Origin: Rheum nobile
Lineage: Eukaryota > Streptophyta > Magnoliopsida > Caryophyllales > Polygonaceae
NCBI GenBank assembly: GCA_027886185.1
Contig: WOAB01000619.1
Location: forward strand, 8,494,001 to 8,558,000
DNA length: 64,000 nucleotides
Reading direction: 5' to 3'
The translations under genes and the position numbers were made by a program. Under the pieces are notes generated by a model. That model had not been told where the DNA came from. It worked only from the letters and a program-made list of their open reading frames with translations, and made no database searches. This document shows positions 1 to 10,790 of the stretch, piece after piece (positions within the stretch are counted from its first letter, which is position 1; every line of letters begins with the position of its first letter).

Positions 1-148
1 AATATATTTTTATATAATTTAAATTTTATACAGGCCGGGCCGAGCGGCCCGAACGGGCCGGGCCAACCGGCCCGTTCGGGCTTAAACCCCTGTCCAAGCC
101 CGTTTTGCTTGGCGGGCGGGCGGGCCGGCCCGCGTTTGCTCAGGTCTA
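1..148. mobile_element. GC-rich end of a truncated DNA transposon (hAT-like)
   Basis: An AT-rich start is followed by about 100 bp of clustered GGGCCGG/CCGGCCCG motifs, ending in GCTCAGGTCTA at about 148. Copia coding sequence begins immediately after, cut inside the GAG-pre-integrase/integrase region. Repeated GGCCCG motifs followed by a short CAGGTCTA end resemble the ends of many non-autonomous hAT-like elements in plants. The other end and the target duplication lie outside the window, so the class is an inference. Confidence 0.4.
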
Positions 149-2882
149 ATCATGGCTAAGCATCACAAATTGCCTTATGATAGGAGTTCTTCCATAGCAG
201 TTAGTCCTTTTGATTTGATACATGTAGACCTTTGGGGTCCTTACAAAAGTCCTTGTATAGGTGGTGCAAGGTACTTTCTCACTATAGTAGATGATTGTAG
301 CAGGGTTACATGGACATTCTTGCTGAATTGCAAGGACCAAGTGTATAGAACTATAGTTGAGTTCTTTGCTCATGTGAAAACACGGTTTAAGGCTTCAGTG
401 AAAGTCTTAAGAAGTGATAATGGGACTAAAATTGTACAGCATCATTGTCAGTCTTTTCTTGCTCAAAATGGTGTCATCCATCAACGGTCAGTTCCTGGTA
501 ATCCACAGTAGAATGGAAGAGTTGAACGAAAGCACAAACATTTGGTAGAAACTGCTAGAGCATTAAGATTGTATGCACATCTTCCAGTCAAGTTTTGGGG
601 AGATTGTATTTTAGCTGCTACTCACTTGATCAACAAGATGCCCAGTTCAGTTTTGTCTTGGAAAACACCATTTGAAGTGTTATTCAACAAGAAGCCTTGT
701 TATGATAATCTGAGGATTATAGGATATTTGTGTTATGCTTTGCATAAACCTGGAGATAAGTTTGCTTCTAAGGCACGAAGGTGTGTCTTTCTTGGTTATC
801 CATATGCACAGAAAGCCTAAGCTTTATGATCTAGACTCTCATCAAGTCTTTATAAGCAGAGATGTTATATTCAAAGAAGAGATTTTACCTTTTCATCCTT
901 CCTATCATTCTACTGATCATAATCCTATACATCCTTACACATCATATCATCAACAATTACCTCTTGTTAATCCAGCTTTGGATGATTTTGATATACCAGT
1001 TTTTGGTCCTTATTCCTTTACCAATACTCCTCCTTTACACAACAATCATTCTCCATCTCCTCCTAATCCTTTATCTGTCTCTAACAGCAACTCAGAATCC
1101 ACACAACCACCTACTTTACTTGCTTTCTCCATTAATAATGAGGTTGATTTTCCTCCATTAGCCAGACACTTACCTGTTCCTAGACAGACTACTCGTACAA
1201 GAGTACCACCAAGCATGTTACAAGACTTTATTTGTCCTACTATCTCTTCTACAAGCTCTCGATCACAGTCCTTCCTTGCTACTCAATGTCATCTTTATGG
1301 ATACACTGATGAGTATAGAGCATATATGGCTAATGTTTTGTCTTTATATGAACATGTGTCTTATCATCAGGCTGTCAAAGATCCATCTTGGATTGATGCT
1401 ATACATCTAGAGTTGGCTGCCTTGGAGAGAAACCATACCTAGGATTTAGTTGATTTACCACATGACAAGACAGCTATTGGATGCAAGTGGGTTTACAAGA
1501 TTAAATTTCGTCCAGATGGCATTATGGATAGATACAAAGCACGATTGGTTGCTAAGGGGTATAATCAAGTGGAAGGGAAAGACTTTAAACACACCTTCTC
1601 TCCTGTGGCAAAATTTGCTTCATTCAGGATTCTCTTGGCTCTAGCTACAGCAAGAAACTGGCCCATTCACCAGTTAGATATTAACAATGCCTTCCTTCAT
1701 GGTTTCCTTGATGAAGAGGTGTATATTCAGCTTTCTCAAGGCTATACAAAGGGCATTCCTGGTCAGGTATGTCATTTAAAGAGATCTCTTTATGGTCTTA
1801 AGCAAGCTTCAAGACAATGGAATCTTGAGCTTACTAAGTTGCTACTTAAGCTTGGTTTTGTGCAGTCAAAGCATGATTATTTTGTCTTCCTTAAGTGTGT
1901 GAATGGAAAGACTACTGTGGCCTTGGTATATGTTGATGATATGCTGTTAACTGGAGATAATGAGTATGAGATTTTAGCTGTAAAATCTGCACTTCATTAT
2001 GCATTTACAATCAAAGATTTAGGGCTTATAAGGTACTTTCTTGGCATAGAGGTTGCCGGGTCTTCTGCTGGGACTTTACTCAACCAGAGGAAGTATAATT
2101 TTGATATTTTGAAGGACATAAAGATGTTAGATTGCAAGGATGCAAAGTTTCCTCTTCAGAGAGGATTAAAACATTCTATTGATCAAGGGGATCTTCTTGA
2201 GGATCCAGAGGTTTACAAGAGACTTGTTGGCATGTTGCTATACCTCAATCTCACCCGGACTAATCTTTCTTCATAACATCTTAGTCAATTTGTCAGTGCT
2301 CCAAGGGCACCACACTTGGCAGCTGCAATGCATGTGGTTCGATACTTGAAAGGAACCATTGACTTGGGTCTCTTTTATTCTGCTCAGTCCTCATTGAATT
2401 TGTCAGCATATTGTGATGCTGATTGGGGAACTTGTTCTTTTACTACAAGATCATTAACTGGTTACTGTATTTTTTTGGGAGAATCTCTTGTTTCTTGGAA
2501 GACCAAGAAGCAGAAGACTGTCTCCAAAAGTTCTACTGAATCTGAATATAGAGCCATGTCCTTTGCTTCCAGTGAGATTGTTTGGGATGCTGGTCTTCTT
2601 CAGGATCTGCAGGTTCATATTCCTCTACCTATCACCTTGTATTGTGACAACAAAGCTGCAGAGCACATTGCAACCAATCTAATTTTTCTTGAGCGAACCA
2701 AGCACTTGTCCATTGACTGTCATTATGTGAGAGATCAAGTTCAGGCAAAGTTTCTCACTACAGCTCATGTTAGTTCACAACTTCAGATTGCTGATCTTTT
2801 GACTAAGGCTTTAGGTGAACAACATCATCACTTCTTAGCGTCCAAGTTGGGACTTGTGTCTCACAACTCAAGTCCAACTTGA
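149..2882 (+). pseudogene. Ty1/copia polyprotein remnant (integrase, RT, RNase H)
   Basis: This is the pol part of a copia retrotransposon, which would make the enzymes for reverse transcription and integration. The left end starts at the gag-pre-integrase finger (AKHHKLPY). The integrase core follows with VDLWGP (about 225), SDNG (about 413) and the catalytic Glu in VERKHK (about 521). Reverse transcriptase spans about 1460-2270, with LDINNAFLHG, SLYGLKQASRQW and the catalytic YVDDML box (about 1930). RNase H spans about 2316-2882, with YCDADW, SKSSTESEYRA and DNKAA. Gag and protease are missing. In-frame stops occur near 509, 820, 1441 and 2274, so it cannot make a full protein. The frame is otherwise largely kept, which suggests a fairly recent loss of function. 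Confidence 0.93.
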
Positions 2883-2892
2883 GGGGAGGATA

Positions 2893-3076
2893 TGAACATG
2901 TAAAGGGTTTAGCCTAAGCTAGCTGGATAGTTAACTGCTAAGTACAAGTCATGCTTTAGGCACGTGACTTGTAATCTGATGTATAAAGACTAAACAGAAA
3001 GGTTGTTGTAATAACATATTCCATTTTTTACTTTCAATTTCTCTTTCTTCTCCCTTACTGATTTGAAACTTCATCA
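2893..3076 (+). repeat. 3' LTR of the copia element, with polypurine tract
   Basis: A purine run GAGGGGAGGA (2881-2890) directly follows the pol stop and fits a plus-strand primer tract. The LTR would run from TGAACATG (2893) to TTCATCA (3076), about 184 bp, with TG...CA ends and a TATA-like TGTATAAAG near 2980. The matching 5' LTR is outside the window, so the right border rests on the TG/CA rule alone. Confidence 0.6.
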
Positions 3077-3736
3077 ATGGAGGTTTTCTCCAATTTCTTC
3101 TTTTCTTTCGTTTGATAGAAATTTCATAAAATACTACTCCATATAACTTGAACCAAAATTTTCTCTACTATTACAATGCTCAAGATTTCAATTCTTTGAC
3201 TAGAAAGTGGGGAAAAAAAACAGGCGCCCTTGATATTCCAAAATTCACCATGAGTATTGAGTAGTACATGACATGTTATCTAGGCTTGCCTCCCATAAAT
3301 ATCTTTTAACCTATTTTATGATTCACCTGGTTCGTTCGATCGGCAAATGTCGTTTTAAACTATAGTGGGATATTTTGTGTCCCTATTTCACAAAAGGCCT
3401 TCCGATATTGCTTTTCTAGATATACTTTTTATTTGTTCTTTTAAATTTGGTATTTTTTTCAATCAAAGTAATATATAGAGTGTAATTTGCATAATGAAAC
3501 CAGTTTTGTATTGTATGAGTAAGAACATAGTCATACTACAATGGGCAAAATGATTCAAAACACGACACACCCGGCCATAACTAAACCTACCACGTACACA
3601 ACTGAATTCTGCCGAAAATGGGGAAAAAGAAAGCCAAATCTGCGAGATGTACGAACGATAGTAATGACGAATCTTAAAATCGGCACATAATTTCTCCAGA
3701 GCAATCAATATAAATACTAAAATTAATTCCATCTCA
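3077..3736. other. Intergenic region downstream of the AIR12-like gene
   Basis: This AT-rich stretch lies between the copia LTR and the 3' end of the AIR12-like gene. I see no conserved coding frame, no terminal repeats and no RNA gene. A minus-strand frame at 3463-3732 has no recognisable domain. Confidence 0.5.
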
Positions 3737-3742
3737 TTTATT
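3737..3742 (-). terminator. Poly(A) signal of the AIR12-like gene
   Basis: The minus strand reads AATAAA about 20 nt after the stop codon (3762-3764), in AT-rich sequence. It is a plausible near-upstream polyadenylation element. Confidence 0.5.
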
Positions 3743-3761
3743 AATCAAAAATCAAATAAAT

Positions 3762-4520
3762 CTACAACAACAAACCAAAAGCAGCCATCATAACCACCGC
3801 CAAACAAACCCCAAACCCGCTCAACCCCACGGCGGTGTTCTTCCCGGACGCCGGAGCCGGCGCCGCCGCACCACTTATCTTCGCTGCCGGAGACCCCGGC
3901 GCCGGAGCTCCGAGCGAAGGAGCCTCCGCCGGTGATCCAGCCGCATTCTTGGCCGTTGATGACGTCAGCTGCAGCTTGGACTTAGAGAGGAGATTGGCCT
4001 GAGCAAAGTCATGCTTAGCCGGAACGCCGTTCGAAACGGCGGGGCCCACCTGCCAGACCTGGTTAACGGAGGAGGTCTTAGAAGGGAGGTGCCACGTGGC
4101 GAAGATGGTGAGGGCGGAGGAGGAGGATTCGCCGGCGAGGCCGGAGACTTTGAGGGAGAGCGGGCCCGGGGCGATGGAGGAGTAGGACTGGACGTCGAGG
4201 GTGGAGACGGCGACGGAGCCGTTGGAGGATTTGGAGGCGAGGAGGGCTTGGGAGCCGGCCATGCCGGTATCGTTGGGGTTGATGGCCCACGCCACCCATC
4301 CGGAGGGCTTGGACGGCGGCGCCGTGAAGGCCATGGAGAGGGTGGATTCAGCGGCGTCGAAGGTGTAGTGGAGGGTGGCGGAGAGGTAAGGGAGGTCAAC
4401 GCAGGTGGCGAAGGACTTGTTCGGGGTTGTGAATTTGGTGGATTTGCAGGTTTGGGAGTGGACGGCGGCGGGGGAGAGGAGGAGGAGGACGGCAACGGGG
4501 AGCAGGAATGAGGTCGCCAT
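3762..4520 (-). CDS. AIR12: AIR12-like DOMON-domain, GPI-anchored b-type cytochrome
   Basis: This is a 252-residue apoplastic protein. Residues 1-22 form a signal peptide (hydrophobic LLPVAVLLLL, then AVHSQ). Residues about 40-170 form a DOMON fold with GWVAWAINP, a GMAGSQALLA loop containing Met87, and VPAKHDF containing His170; Met and His are the heme b ligands known in AIR12 proteins. Residues 190-230 are Pro/Ala/Ser-rich, like an arabinogalactan-type linker. A hydrophobic tail (231-252) fits a GPI-anchor signal. AIR12 (auxin-induced in root cultures) is a plasma-membrane-attached redox protein thought to pass electrons between apoplastic ascorbate or superoxide and other partners. The upstream in-frame Met at 4619 is rejected because it would bury the signal peptide and lies upstream of the TATA box. 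There are no introns and no frame damage. The gene is much more GC-rich than its surroundings. Confidence 0.9.
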   Translation of the reverse strand: MATSFLLPVAVLLLLSPAAVHSQTCKSTKFTTPNKSFATCVDLPYLSATLHYTFDAAESTLSMAFTAPPSKPSGWVAWAINPNDTGMAGSQALLASKSSNGSVAVSTLDVQSYSSIAPGPLSLKVSGLAGESSSSALTIFATWHLPSKTSSVNQVWQVGPAVSNGVPAKHDFAQANLLSKSKLQLTSSTAKNAAGSPAEAPSLGAPAPGSPAAKISGAAAPAPASGKNTAVGLSGFGVCLAVVMMAAFGLLL

Positions 4521-4595
4521 TGCTAATTGCAGAGGAAAACAGACGAGTTTGGTTTGGGGGATTCGGGATCTGGATTCTGGAATGTGGTTCAGGAC

Positions 4596-4603
4596 TTTAT
4601 ATA
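4596..4603 (-). promoter_or_regulatory. TATA box of the AIR12-like gene
   Basis: The minus strand reads TATATAAA about 76 nt upstream of the chosen ATG. This places transcription start roughly 30 nt downstream and leaves a short 5' leader, which supports Met at 4520 as the start. Confidence 0.65.
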
Positions 4604-4620
4604 CACAAGGGCGCCGCAAC

Positions 4621-6718
4621 GTGAGATTTGGGGGTTTTAGTTTCTAAGAGTATGTAATATATGGATTATTGTTGTATGTTTTATTTTAGATGATATATTG
4701 TTTGATATGTATTTAAATGTAATATCTAAGTCTTGTAAAAAATGTAATATCTAAGTATTTTAGGTATAAAATGTTATGATTGTACGAAGTATAATTTTAT
4801 TTATTTGTTTTGGTCAGAAGTTCAATTTAAATTTTGAATTAAGGTGGTAGTTGTTTTTTATAAGGATGTGTTTTTTCTTTTGGAAATATTTTTAAAATGC
4901 ATATCTAATTATATGTTGTGCTCGAACTCGAGTATTTATAAGAAATTTCCTACAACAACTCTCATTTCTTATATGCTCCACTACCCTCCACATTTCTAAT
5001 TTTTTGCATTTATCTTACAAATTTATTGCATTTTAATAATGTCTTTTTTGTTATGCTTTAGTTATTAATATTCATTGATATATCATTTTATTTATTTTGT
5101 CTGGAATATATATCATTTTATTAGTCACGTTGACTTTACATATTCTTAGACATTAATATCATTTTAATTAAAATATATTAGTCATTAATTCCTATTCTTA
5201 TTAAATACGGAGTAATATAAATAATTGGTGATTCTGCATTTTCTTAAACCTTGTTATATTTTATATAAAAGTACATTAGTTATTTTATCGGTACTTGCTT
5301 ACTTTTCTTAGAGAAATTATAATTCATAACTTATTCCTTGTACATCTCATATGTGAGAGTGAGTACATGTCAATTATTTCGACTTTCATCCTTGATTAAT
5401 TTCTCTAGACCAACACCAATGAGGCCAAATTTAGTATATATACATGATGAGCGTAAAATGAATATGTATAAAATAGAACAATAAAAAACATCTTTAATCA
5501 AATTAACAACACACCTACCTAAAACGATTTAGTACAAAAAAGAAACTAAAAATACAAACCTAATTGAATTTATGCTACCAATAGTTGAAGGGTTTACATC
5601 GTCCATAAAAAAGTTTGCTTTATTCTTTACTAACAATCAGTCATCCTAAATCGATTGTCTTTGTCCTCCTTCTAGTGAAATCTACTAGTGCATGATGTAA
5701 ACAATCGATGCCTCAATAGTGCTATTAGATTATCCAATTATCTGACATCTTCACATAAAATTAACCTATCTCTATCAAAAGACAATTATATTAATAAATT
5801 TAAATCGATATATGTAAGTATTGTAGACTACAAAAGAGATCCAAATATATATAATTCAAGCAAATTTAGAACTTTTAGTTCTCATCCGTAAGGATGCTAT
5901 AGACTGAGAAACTGTTTCTTCTGTGGTTTCCGGTCTAGTTTTTACTGTATAAAAAAAATGATAGTTTACCGTGAGGTGGATATATACTTGCATCATCGAC
6001 AATCGGGAATCCTCATTCACATCTGTAACTTAATAATTATGTTTACTTCAGTGATCATGTCTTTTTAAGGTGTTGCCCGCTATCTCTCAAGCTTCACTGT
6101 ATGGCTTTCTAAAGCTAATTTCCATGTAGAAGAATGAGATGATAGATGCCCAGAGCAAATGAACGGAATACCATCGTTTTTGCCTTTTTATAGATGAAAA
6201 TGTTACTTGGAAATTGAAGCCATTTTGACATATAAATGTTTAGACATCTTGACTATAATTTGTTTCCAACCATTCACTGTGTACTAAATACGGGTGTTAC
6301 GTGTAGTAATTGGATAATATTAAAATAGGAGTAAATGAGAGCAAAATATAACGTATACAGTATGTAGTAACTATCACTAATTGAGATTTAGGTTAAAAAA
6401 TTAGTCATAACCTAAAGAGTAGTCCGTACGTAGAGGCAAGATTTAGCTGAAAAAAGTGTGTGAGGGAGGGAATAATTACTTACAAATAGTGTTCATTTTT
6501 ATATATACACATAATTATGCTATGGTATATTAAAATAAATAAAGAAAAATTAATTACTTAAATTACAAAGTAGCCTATAATTATACTTATGTATTTTATA
6601 TTGGTTTATAAACCCTATAGTAAAAACCGATCGAAAAATCTAACATATTATATACTAAGGGTGATAAACTAATCCTACATGCAAACTATAACTGTAGGCC
6701 TATTTAAGCCTTTGATTA
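4621..6718. other. AT-rich intergenic DNA upstream of the AIR12-like gene
   Basis: No coding frame with recognisable content was found. A short plus-strand frame at 5688-5891 shows no domain. Scattered motifs such as ATACGGAGTA near 5205 resemble decayed Stowaway ends but have no partner. The first few hundred bases probably hold the AIR12 promoter. Confidence 0.5.
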
Positions 6719-7131
6719 TATCTTTAAAAGTTAGTATTCAATGACATAGAATGCTAACTTTTAAATATATATAGATATAGATGGTTATTTTTCATGCTTA
6801 ATAGAAATATAAATTGAACTATGTTAAAAATTTAACGTGAAGATATAAGAATTATACAACGATAGGAAAATGAGGACTTTTTAATTGATTAATATGTAGT
6901 AATTGTATATAATTGTGAATCAAAAACTTTGTATATTATATAGACAATTATAGATTATTAATATAATGGTTAATATATGAAATTGTCATTTAAGTACTTT
7001 TTGGATTTGAGAAATTATTTAAATTTTGTGCTAAATAAATAAGGCATGAAATGAAGAAAAAAAAACTAATTTATCTTTAAAAGTTAGCATTCAATGACCT
7101 AGAATGCTAACTTTTAAATATATATAGATAT
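6719..7131. repeat. Two 60-bp direct repeats, each containing a palindrome
   Basis: Copies at 6719-6778 and 7072-7131 differ at only 2 of 60 positions and are 353 bp apart. Each holds a near-perfect inverted repeat (AAAAGTTAGCATTC ... GAATGCTAACTTTT) around a short loop. The DNA between them is AT-rich and non-coding. Confidence 0.75.
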
Positions 7132-7805
7132 TTAAGAAAAGTATTAAGTACATTAAATTTTTTTTTTTCAATTTCCCCACGTAATAAATAATCATCATCC
7201 CTATGAGCCTAAATAGAGAGCTTTATAGAAAAAATGTCAACAAAAACAAATTTCAACAGCAATTCTCATAACTAACTCTTAATTAATTGCCTAAATATTC
7301 TAAAACAAGACATAAAGTTGATCAAAATTCAAGTGTTAAAACGATACTTAATTTAGACCGGAGAAAGTATTTATGAGCACCGACGGCGAACGACCATATT
7401 ATATATATAAAAAAGTATCTACATGTATATAAATATTATATTATGGTTCATAAAACAATTTATACATTGAAAAATGTGTGTTTATAAATTTTGTAATGTG
7501 TATTAGTTTTATACTGTATGTATCAATTTATTTAAAATTGCATGTCATAAATTTTATACTATGTATATAAATTTTGTATTATGTGTTTATTGTTTTTTAC
7601 GTGTTCATAAAATTTGTATTATGTATTCATTGTTATCAAGTGAACAAGGCTAGAAATTACCTATGGGTGATCGACCCACCTGAAAAACTTGACCTGACTA
7701 TATAGATGATCAACTGAAGTAAACCGGATGGCGGGTAGTTGGTGGGTGGGATGAAACGGATGAAGGGTGAATGATGGGTGATTTACACCATAACCATCAC
7801 TCGAT
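7132..7805. other. AT-rich intergenic DNA
   Basis: Low-complexity AT-rich sequence with several tandem-like variants of GTGTTTATAAATTTTGTA between about 7440 and 7640, then a GGGTGGG-rich stretch (7670-7800). No gene or element border could be defined. Confidence 0.4.
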
Positions 7806-8073
7806 CTCCACCCACGGATCGGCTCACCAGTTATGAATTATAGTTCTTATTTTATTTCAATTTTTATCTATTTATGACTCCGTTCGGTATACTGAACGGG
7901 GTCATAACCTCAAGTCCGAACTCATATTGGAAGTTCACGTCTGTACAAACGCCACAACCTCAAGCCTGCGGTATGGCCGTACATACACCGAACGAAGACA
8001 TAAACAAATAAAAATTGAAATAAATTAAATAAGAACTATAATTCATAACTGGTGAACGGATGCGTGGGTGGAG
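7806..8073. repeat. Long inverted repeat (foldback) next to a CACTA end
   Basis: The left arm (about 7806-7890, starting CTCCACCCACG) and right arm (about 7983-8073, ending GTGGGTGGAG) are imperfect reverse complements of about 85-90 bp, sharing stretches such as CACCAGTTATGAATTATAG. The loop is about 95 bp and includes a near-palindrome centred on GTATAC (7873-7904). The CACTA terminus starts at the next base. Confidence 0.75.
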
Positions 8074-8395
8074 CACTAGTACAAAAAAGAACGTAGACCT
8101 CGCTTGTATTAAACTGGGGTAACAAAAATATACGGTCCCCGATTATTAGTAAAAGCGGGGTAACAAAGATATCGGACCGCGGTTTATAACGAATAACCGT
8201 GGTCCGAGTATAATTTTTTTTCTTCTTTTTTTTAATATCCCGGACCGCGGTTTCTTGGAAAATTGGGGTACCGTGAATATCTCGGACCGCGATTTGTCAC
8301 AAATAACCGGGGTTCGGGTGTAATTTTTTCTTATAAAAAAAATATCTCAGACCACGGTTATTTGGTATAATCGAGGTCATGTGTTTTTTATTTTG
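8074..8395 (+). mobile_element. CACTA transposon terminus with subterminal repeats
   Basis: The terminus begins CACTAGTACAAAAAAG (8074), a typical CACTA-type end. Within 320 bp there are at least four copies, direct and inverted, of a GACCGCGGTT/AACCGTGGTC-type subterminal repeat, at about 8175, 8245, 8285 and 8345. Such repeats are transposase-binding arrays in this superfamily. I did not find the opposite end (CTAGTG-type) downstream, so the element looks truncated or interrupted. Confidence 0.65.
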
Positions 8396-9153
8396 CAAAA
8401 GATCGAAAACACTCGCGGCTCGCCTTCTCCATCCTCCATCTTCTTAGTTATCTGTTTGCATTGCCGCCACTCTGGAACTCAACCTAGCCTTCGCGCCGCG
8501 TAAGCTTGCCTCCCCTTCTTGGCCAACTCGCCGCGCGCCCCGGCCACTCGCTCCCGCCGGTCCAACCACTAGGAGCTCCGCCGGAGAGTCCTCCCCCCCT
8601 CTCTCCCTCTTTCAACTCCCTAAATTAGGGTTCTTGTTGTCCAATTTTCGATTTTATAATGACCTAATTCTATGTCTTCAATGTCGTCTATTGTGTGGGA
8701 GTAGTTTAATTCTAGGGGTTTGAGGATCTACAAATGTATGAAAGGCCTAATTCTAAGTCTTTCGCTGATTGCCCTGGTTTTGGCTTGATTTGACCACCAC
8801 CATTTAAGCATCCTGCCAATTCACAGATTCCTCTGACAAGATACTTGAATCACAACAATAGAAGATATAATCATGATAATGGAGGAACAAATATAACCTG
8901 AGGTGCATGTCATATTCTCAAGAAAAACATTTGTAAGACATAGACTTGTAGAATATCTTCTTCTGATATATAGGTTACCGAAATATATGTTATGTTTATG
9001 TTTCTCTAGTCTCTCCATATGATTATAAAAAATCTATCTTTGGACCGTTTATGTTTCTCTAGTGTCTTTGTTTCCCCATTCTCCATATTTGAAGCACACA
9101 ATGGGGCATCCCTTTCTGAGAAGAGAACTAGTTGTTCCAGGAGTAATGGTTTG
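8396..9153. other. CACTA interior or unidentified sequence
   Basis: A GC-rich, C/T-rich tract (8400-8640) looks like a 5' untranslated region or captured gene leader and passes into AT-rich DNA. No coding frame is recognisable; a minus-strand frame at 8821-9018 shows no domain. The short stretches flanking the hAT element (9100-9153 and 10676-10790) could be a decayed zinc-finger transposase, but I cannot support that. Confidence 0.35.
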
Positions 9154-9161
9154 GTTGCAGT

Positions 9162-10667
9162 CAAGGGCGGACGCAGGTGAGGCCCAGTAGGGGCTGTAGC
9201 CCCTATTGGAATTAAAAAAAAAAAATTATTATTATATGTGTATTTTCCCCTACCCAGCCGGATGAGTCGGCCCTAATTTCTTTTCAAGTTCCACCTCTTT
9301 GGCTCTTTCTCCTCTCAATTTTCATCTCTGCGGCTCTGCCTCAGACCTCGTCGGAGTCGCCGCCCTCGCCGAGTCGCCGCCCTCGCCTGTGGGAGACGTC
9401 GGACGTGGTCGAAGATCTCGCCGTCCTCCGCCAGTCCGCCCTCTCCTCCCTCGCCGCCGCCGCCTCCATCCTTTTCAAGGCCTCCGACGCTCCGACCGAC
9501 AACCACCCCTATTATCTCGATTCTCGACTCCCTCCGACCCTCCGAGTCTCCGACCGGCGACCGCCTCCATCCTTGTACGGTTAGCCGCCAGTCCGCCCTC
9601 TCCGCCCGCCGGTACACACAATCCTCTGAACATTCTTCTTCTTCCTCGTGAGCAAGACGTCGACATCCCTTCGTGGGAGCAAATGCGTAGGCGGCATTCT
9701 CCTTTGATCCTCGTTCGCATCTCCTCTCACTGGCGGCGACCTTGAAGAAATCCATGTCTGCGGCCATTCTCCTCTGCATAAAAGTCAGCACGACATCCCT
9801 TCTTCTCCATAAACAGAGGTCAGCGCCCTTCTCTTTCACAAACAGAGGTCAACGATCAGTTTATCCAAACACAAGTAAGATTTAGGGATTTAAAGATATA
9901 AGGAATATAGGGATTTGGGGATTTTAGGAATATAAAATTTAGGGATTTCAAGATGTCATTCCAATTTCAATATGAACTTTTCGATGCTTCACTAGGGATT
10001 TTGGGCTTCGTATGTGATTCTGTTGTTGTATTTAAGTGTTTGGATAGTACCTTACTGATCTTGTAAAGTTGCAATGGGTTTGGATTCTTTATTAAAGGCA
10101 AATTCTGCTTATAAATACAAAATGAGGAGAATCACATACATCTGATAACTTGTATTTACATTATTTATCAGGGTTGGTGGCTGGAATATTGAATCATAAC
10201 ACTTCTCTGAAAGTTTGAGCGAGATTTTTTCCACTAAATGTATTGCCTTTCAAAATTTTGTGCTCATTTTTATCCCCTCTTCATATCTATGTTGTTGTGA
10301 ATCTGGTACCATCTCTGATTTTCTGTCAAGGACCTCAAGGTGATTCTTAAATTCTGACTTTGTGAATTTCTTAAAGCCATTCCAGCTTTCCTTAATTCAT
10401 TGTTTGTTCGTTGAAATTGTTTGCTTATATTGTTTGATTGTTTGCTTGTATAGTTGTATTGCTGTATTTTAATGTAATTTATAATTTAATTATTTTAGAA
10501 AATGAAGAGATTTTTTTTCAAGTTGGTGGTTTATGAAAGACGAAATCATCAAATGTAGGATCTAGTTCTAATCCTAATCCACCAAGTGTTATTGGTGAAA
10601 ATTTCCAAGTATTGGGCGGATGCAGAATTTTAGCCCCCACTGGGCTAAAATCCTGCGTCCGCCCCTG
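9162..10667 (+). mobile_element. Non-autonomous hAT element with 8-bp target duplication
   Basis: The ends are imperfect terminal inverted repeats: CAAGGGCGGACGCAGG on the left, and on the right the reverse complement of CAGGGGCGGACGCAGG. Both continue inward with related GGGGCTGTAGCCCC/GGGGGCTAAAAT stretches. The element is flanked by GTTGCAGT (9154-9161) and GTTGCAGG (10668-10675), an 8-bp duplication with one mismatch, as expected for hAT. The interior has a GC-rich block (9300-9760), AT-rich DNA, and the start of a transposase-like exon next to the right end. No full transposase is present, so it would need one in trans. Confidence 0.85.
10502..10615 (+). pseudogene. Start of a hAT transposase exon, truncated
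   Basis: A frame starting ATGAAGAGATTTTTT reads MKRFF and, after a frameshift, KSSNVGSSSNPNPPS and IGENFQ. This resembles the N-terminus (M-x-R/K-FF-K-x-K-x, then Ser/Asn/Pro-rich) of plant hAT transposases with a TTF-type zinc finger. It runs straight into the 3' terminal repeat, so everything after the first few dozen codons has been deleted. Confidence 0.45.
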
Positions 10668-10790
10668 GTTGCAGGCTTGCAGCAATAAAGAGGGTTATGA
10701 ATAGTGGTTCAATGAGGAGGATTAAAGAGCATGTATTAGGATATAACAAGACCAATAATATTACTTCGAACAACGATATATGGCTTTTGG

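Noticed and set aside
3965..4647. Long antisense and alternative-frame ORFs over the AIR12-like gene
   Set aside because: They are shadows of GC-rich third positions; peptides are Pro/Ser- or Gly/Glu-rich with no domain, while the AIR12 frame has a signal peptide, DOMON motifs and a GPI tail.
8821..9018. Possible small host gene on the minus strand
   Set aside because: 65 residues with no recognisable domain, no promoter or splice context.
9299..9839. Overlapping plus- and minus-strand ORFs in the GC-rich hAT interior
   Set aside because: Both strands are open because of high GC; compositions are Arg/Pro-rich and no family is recognisable.
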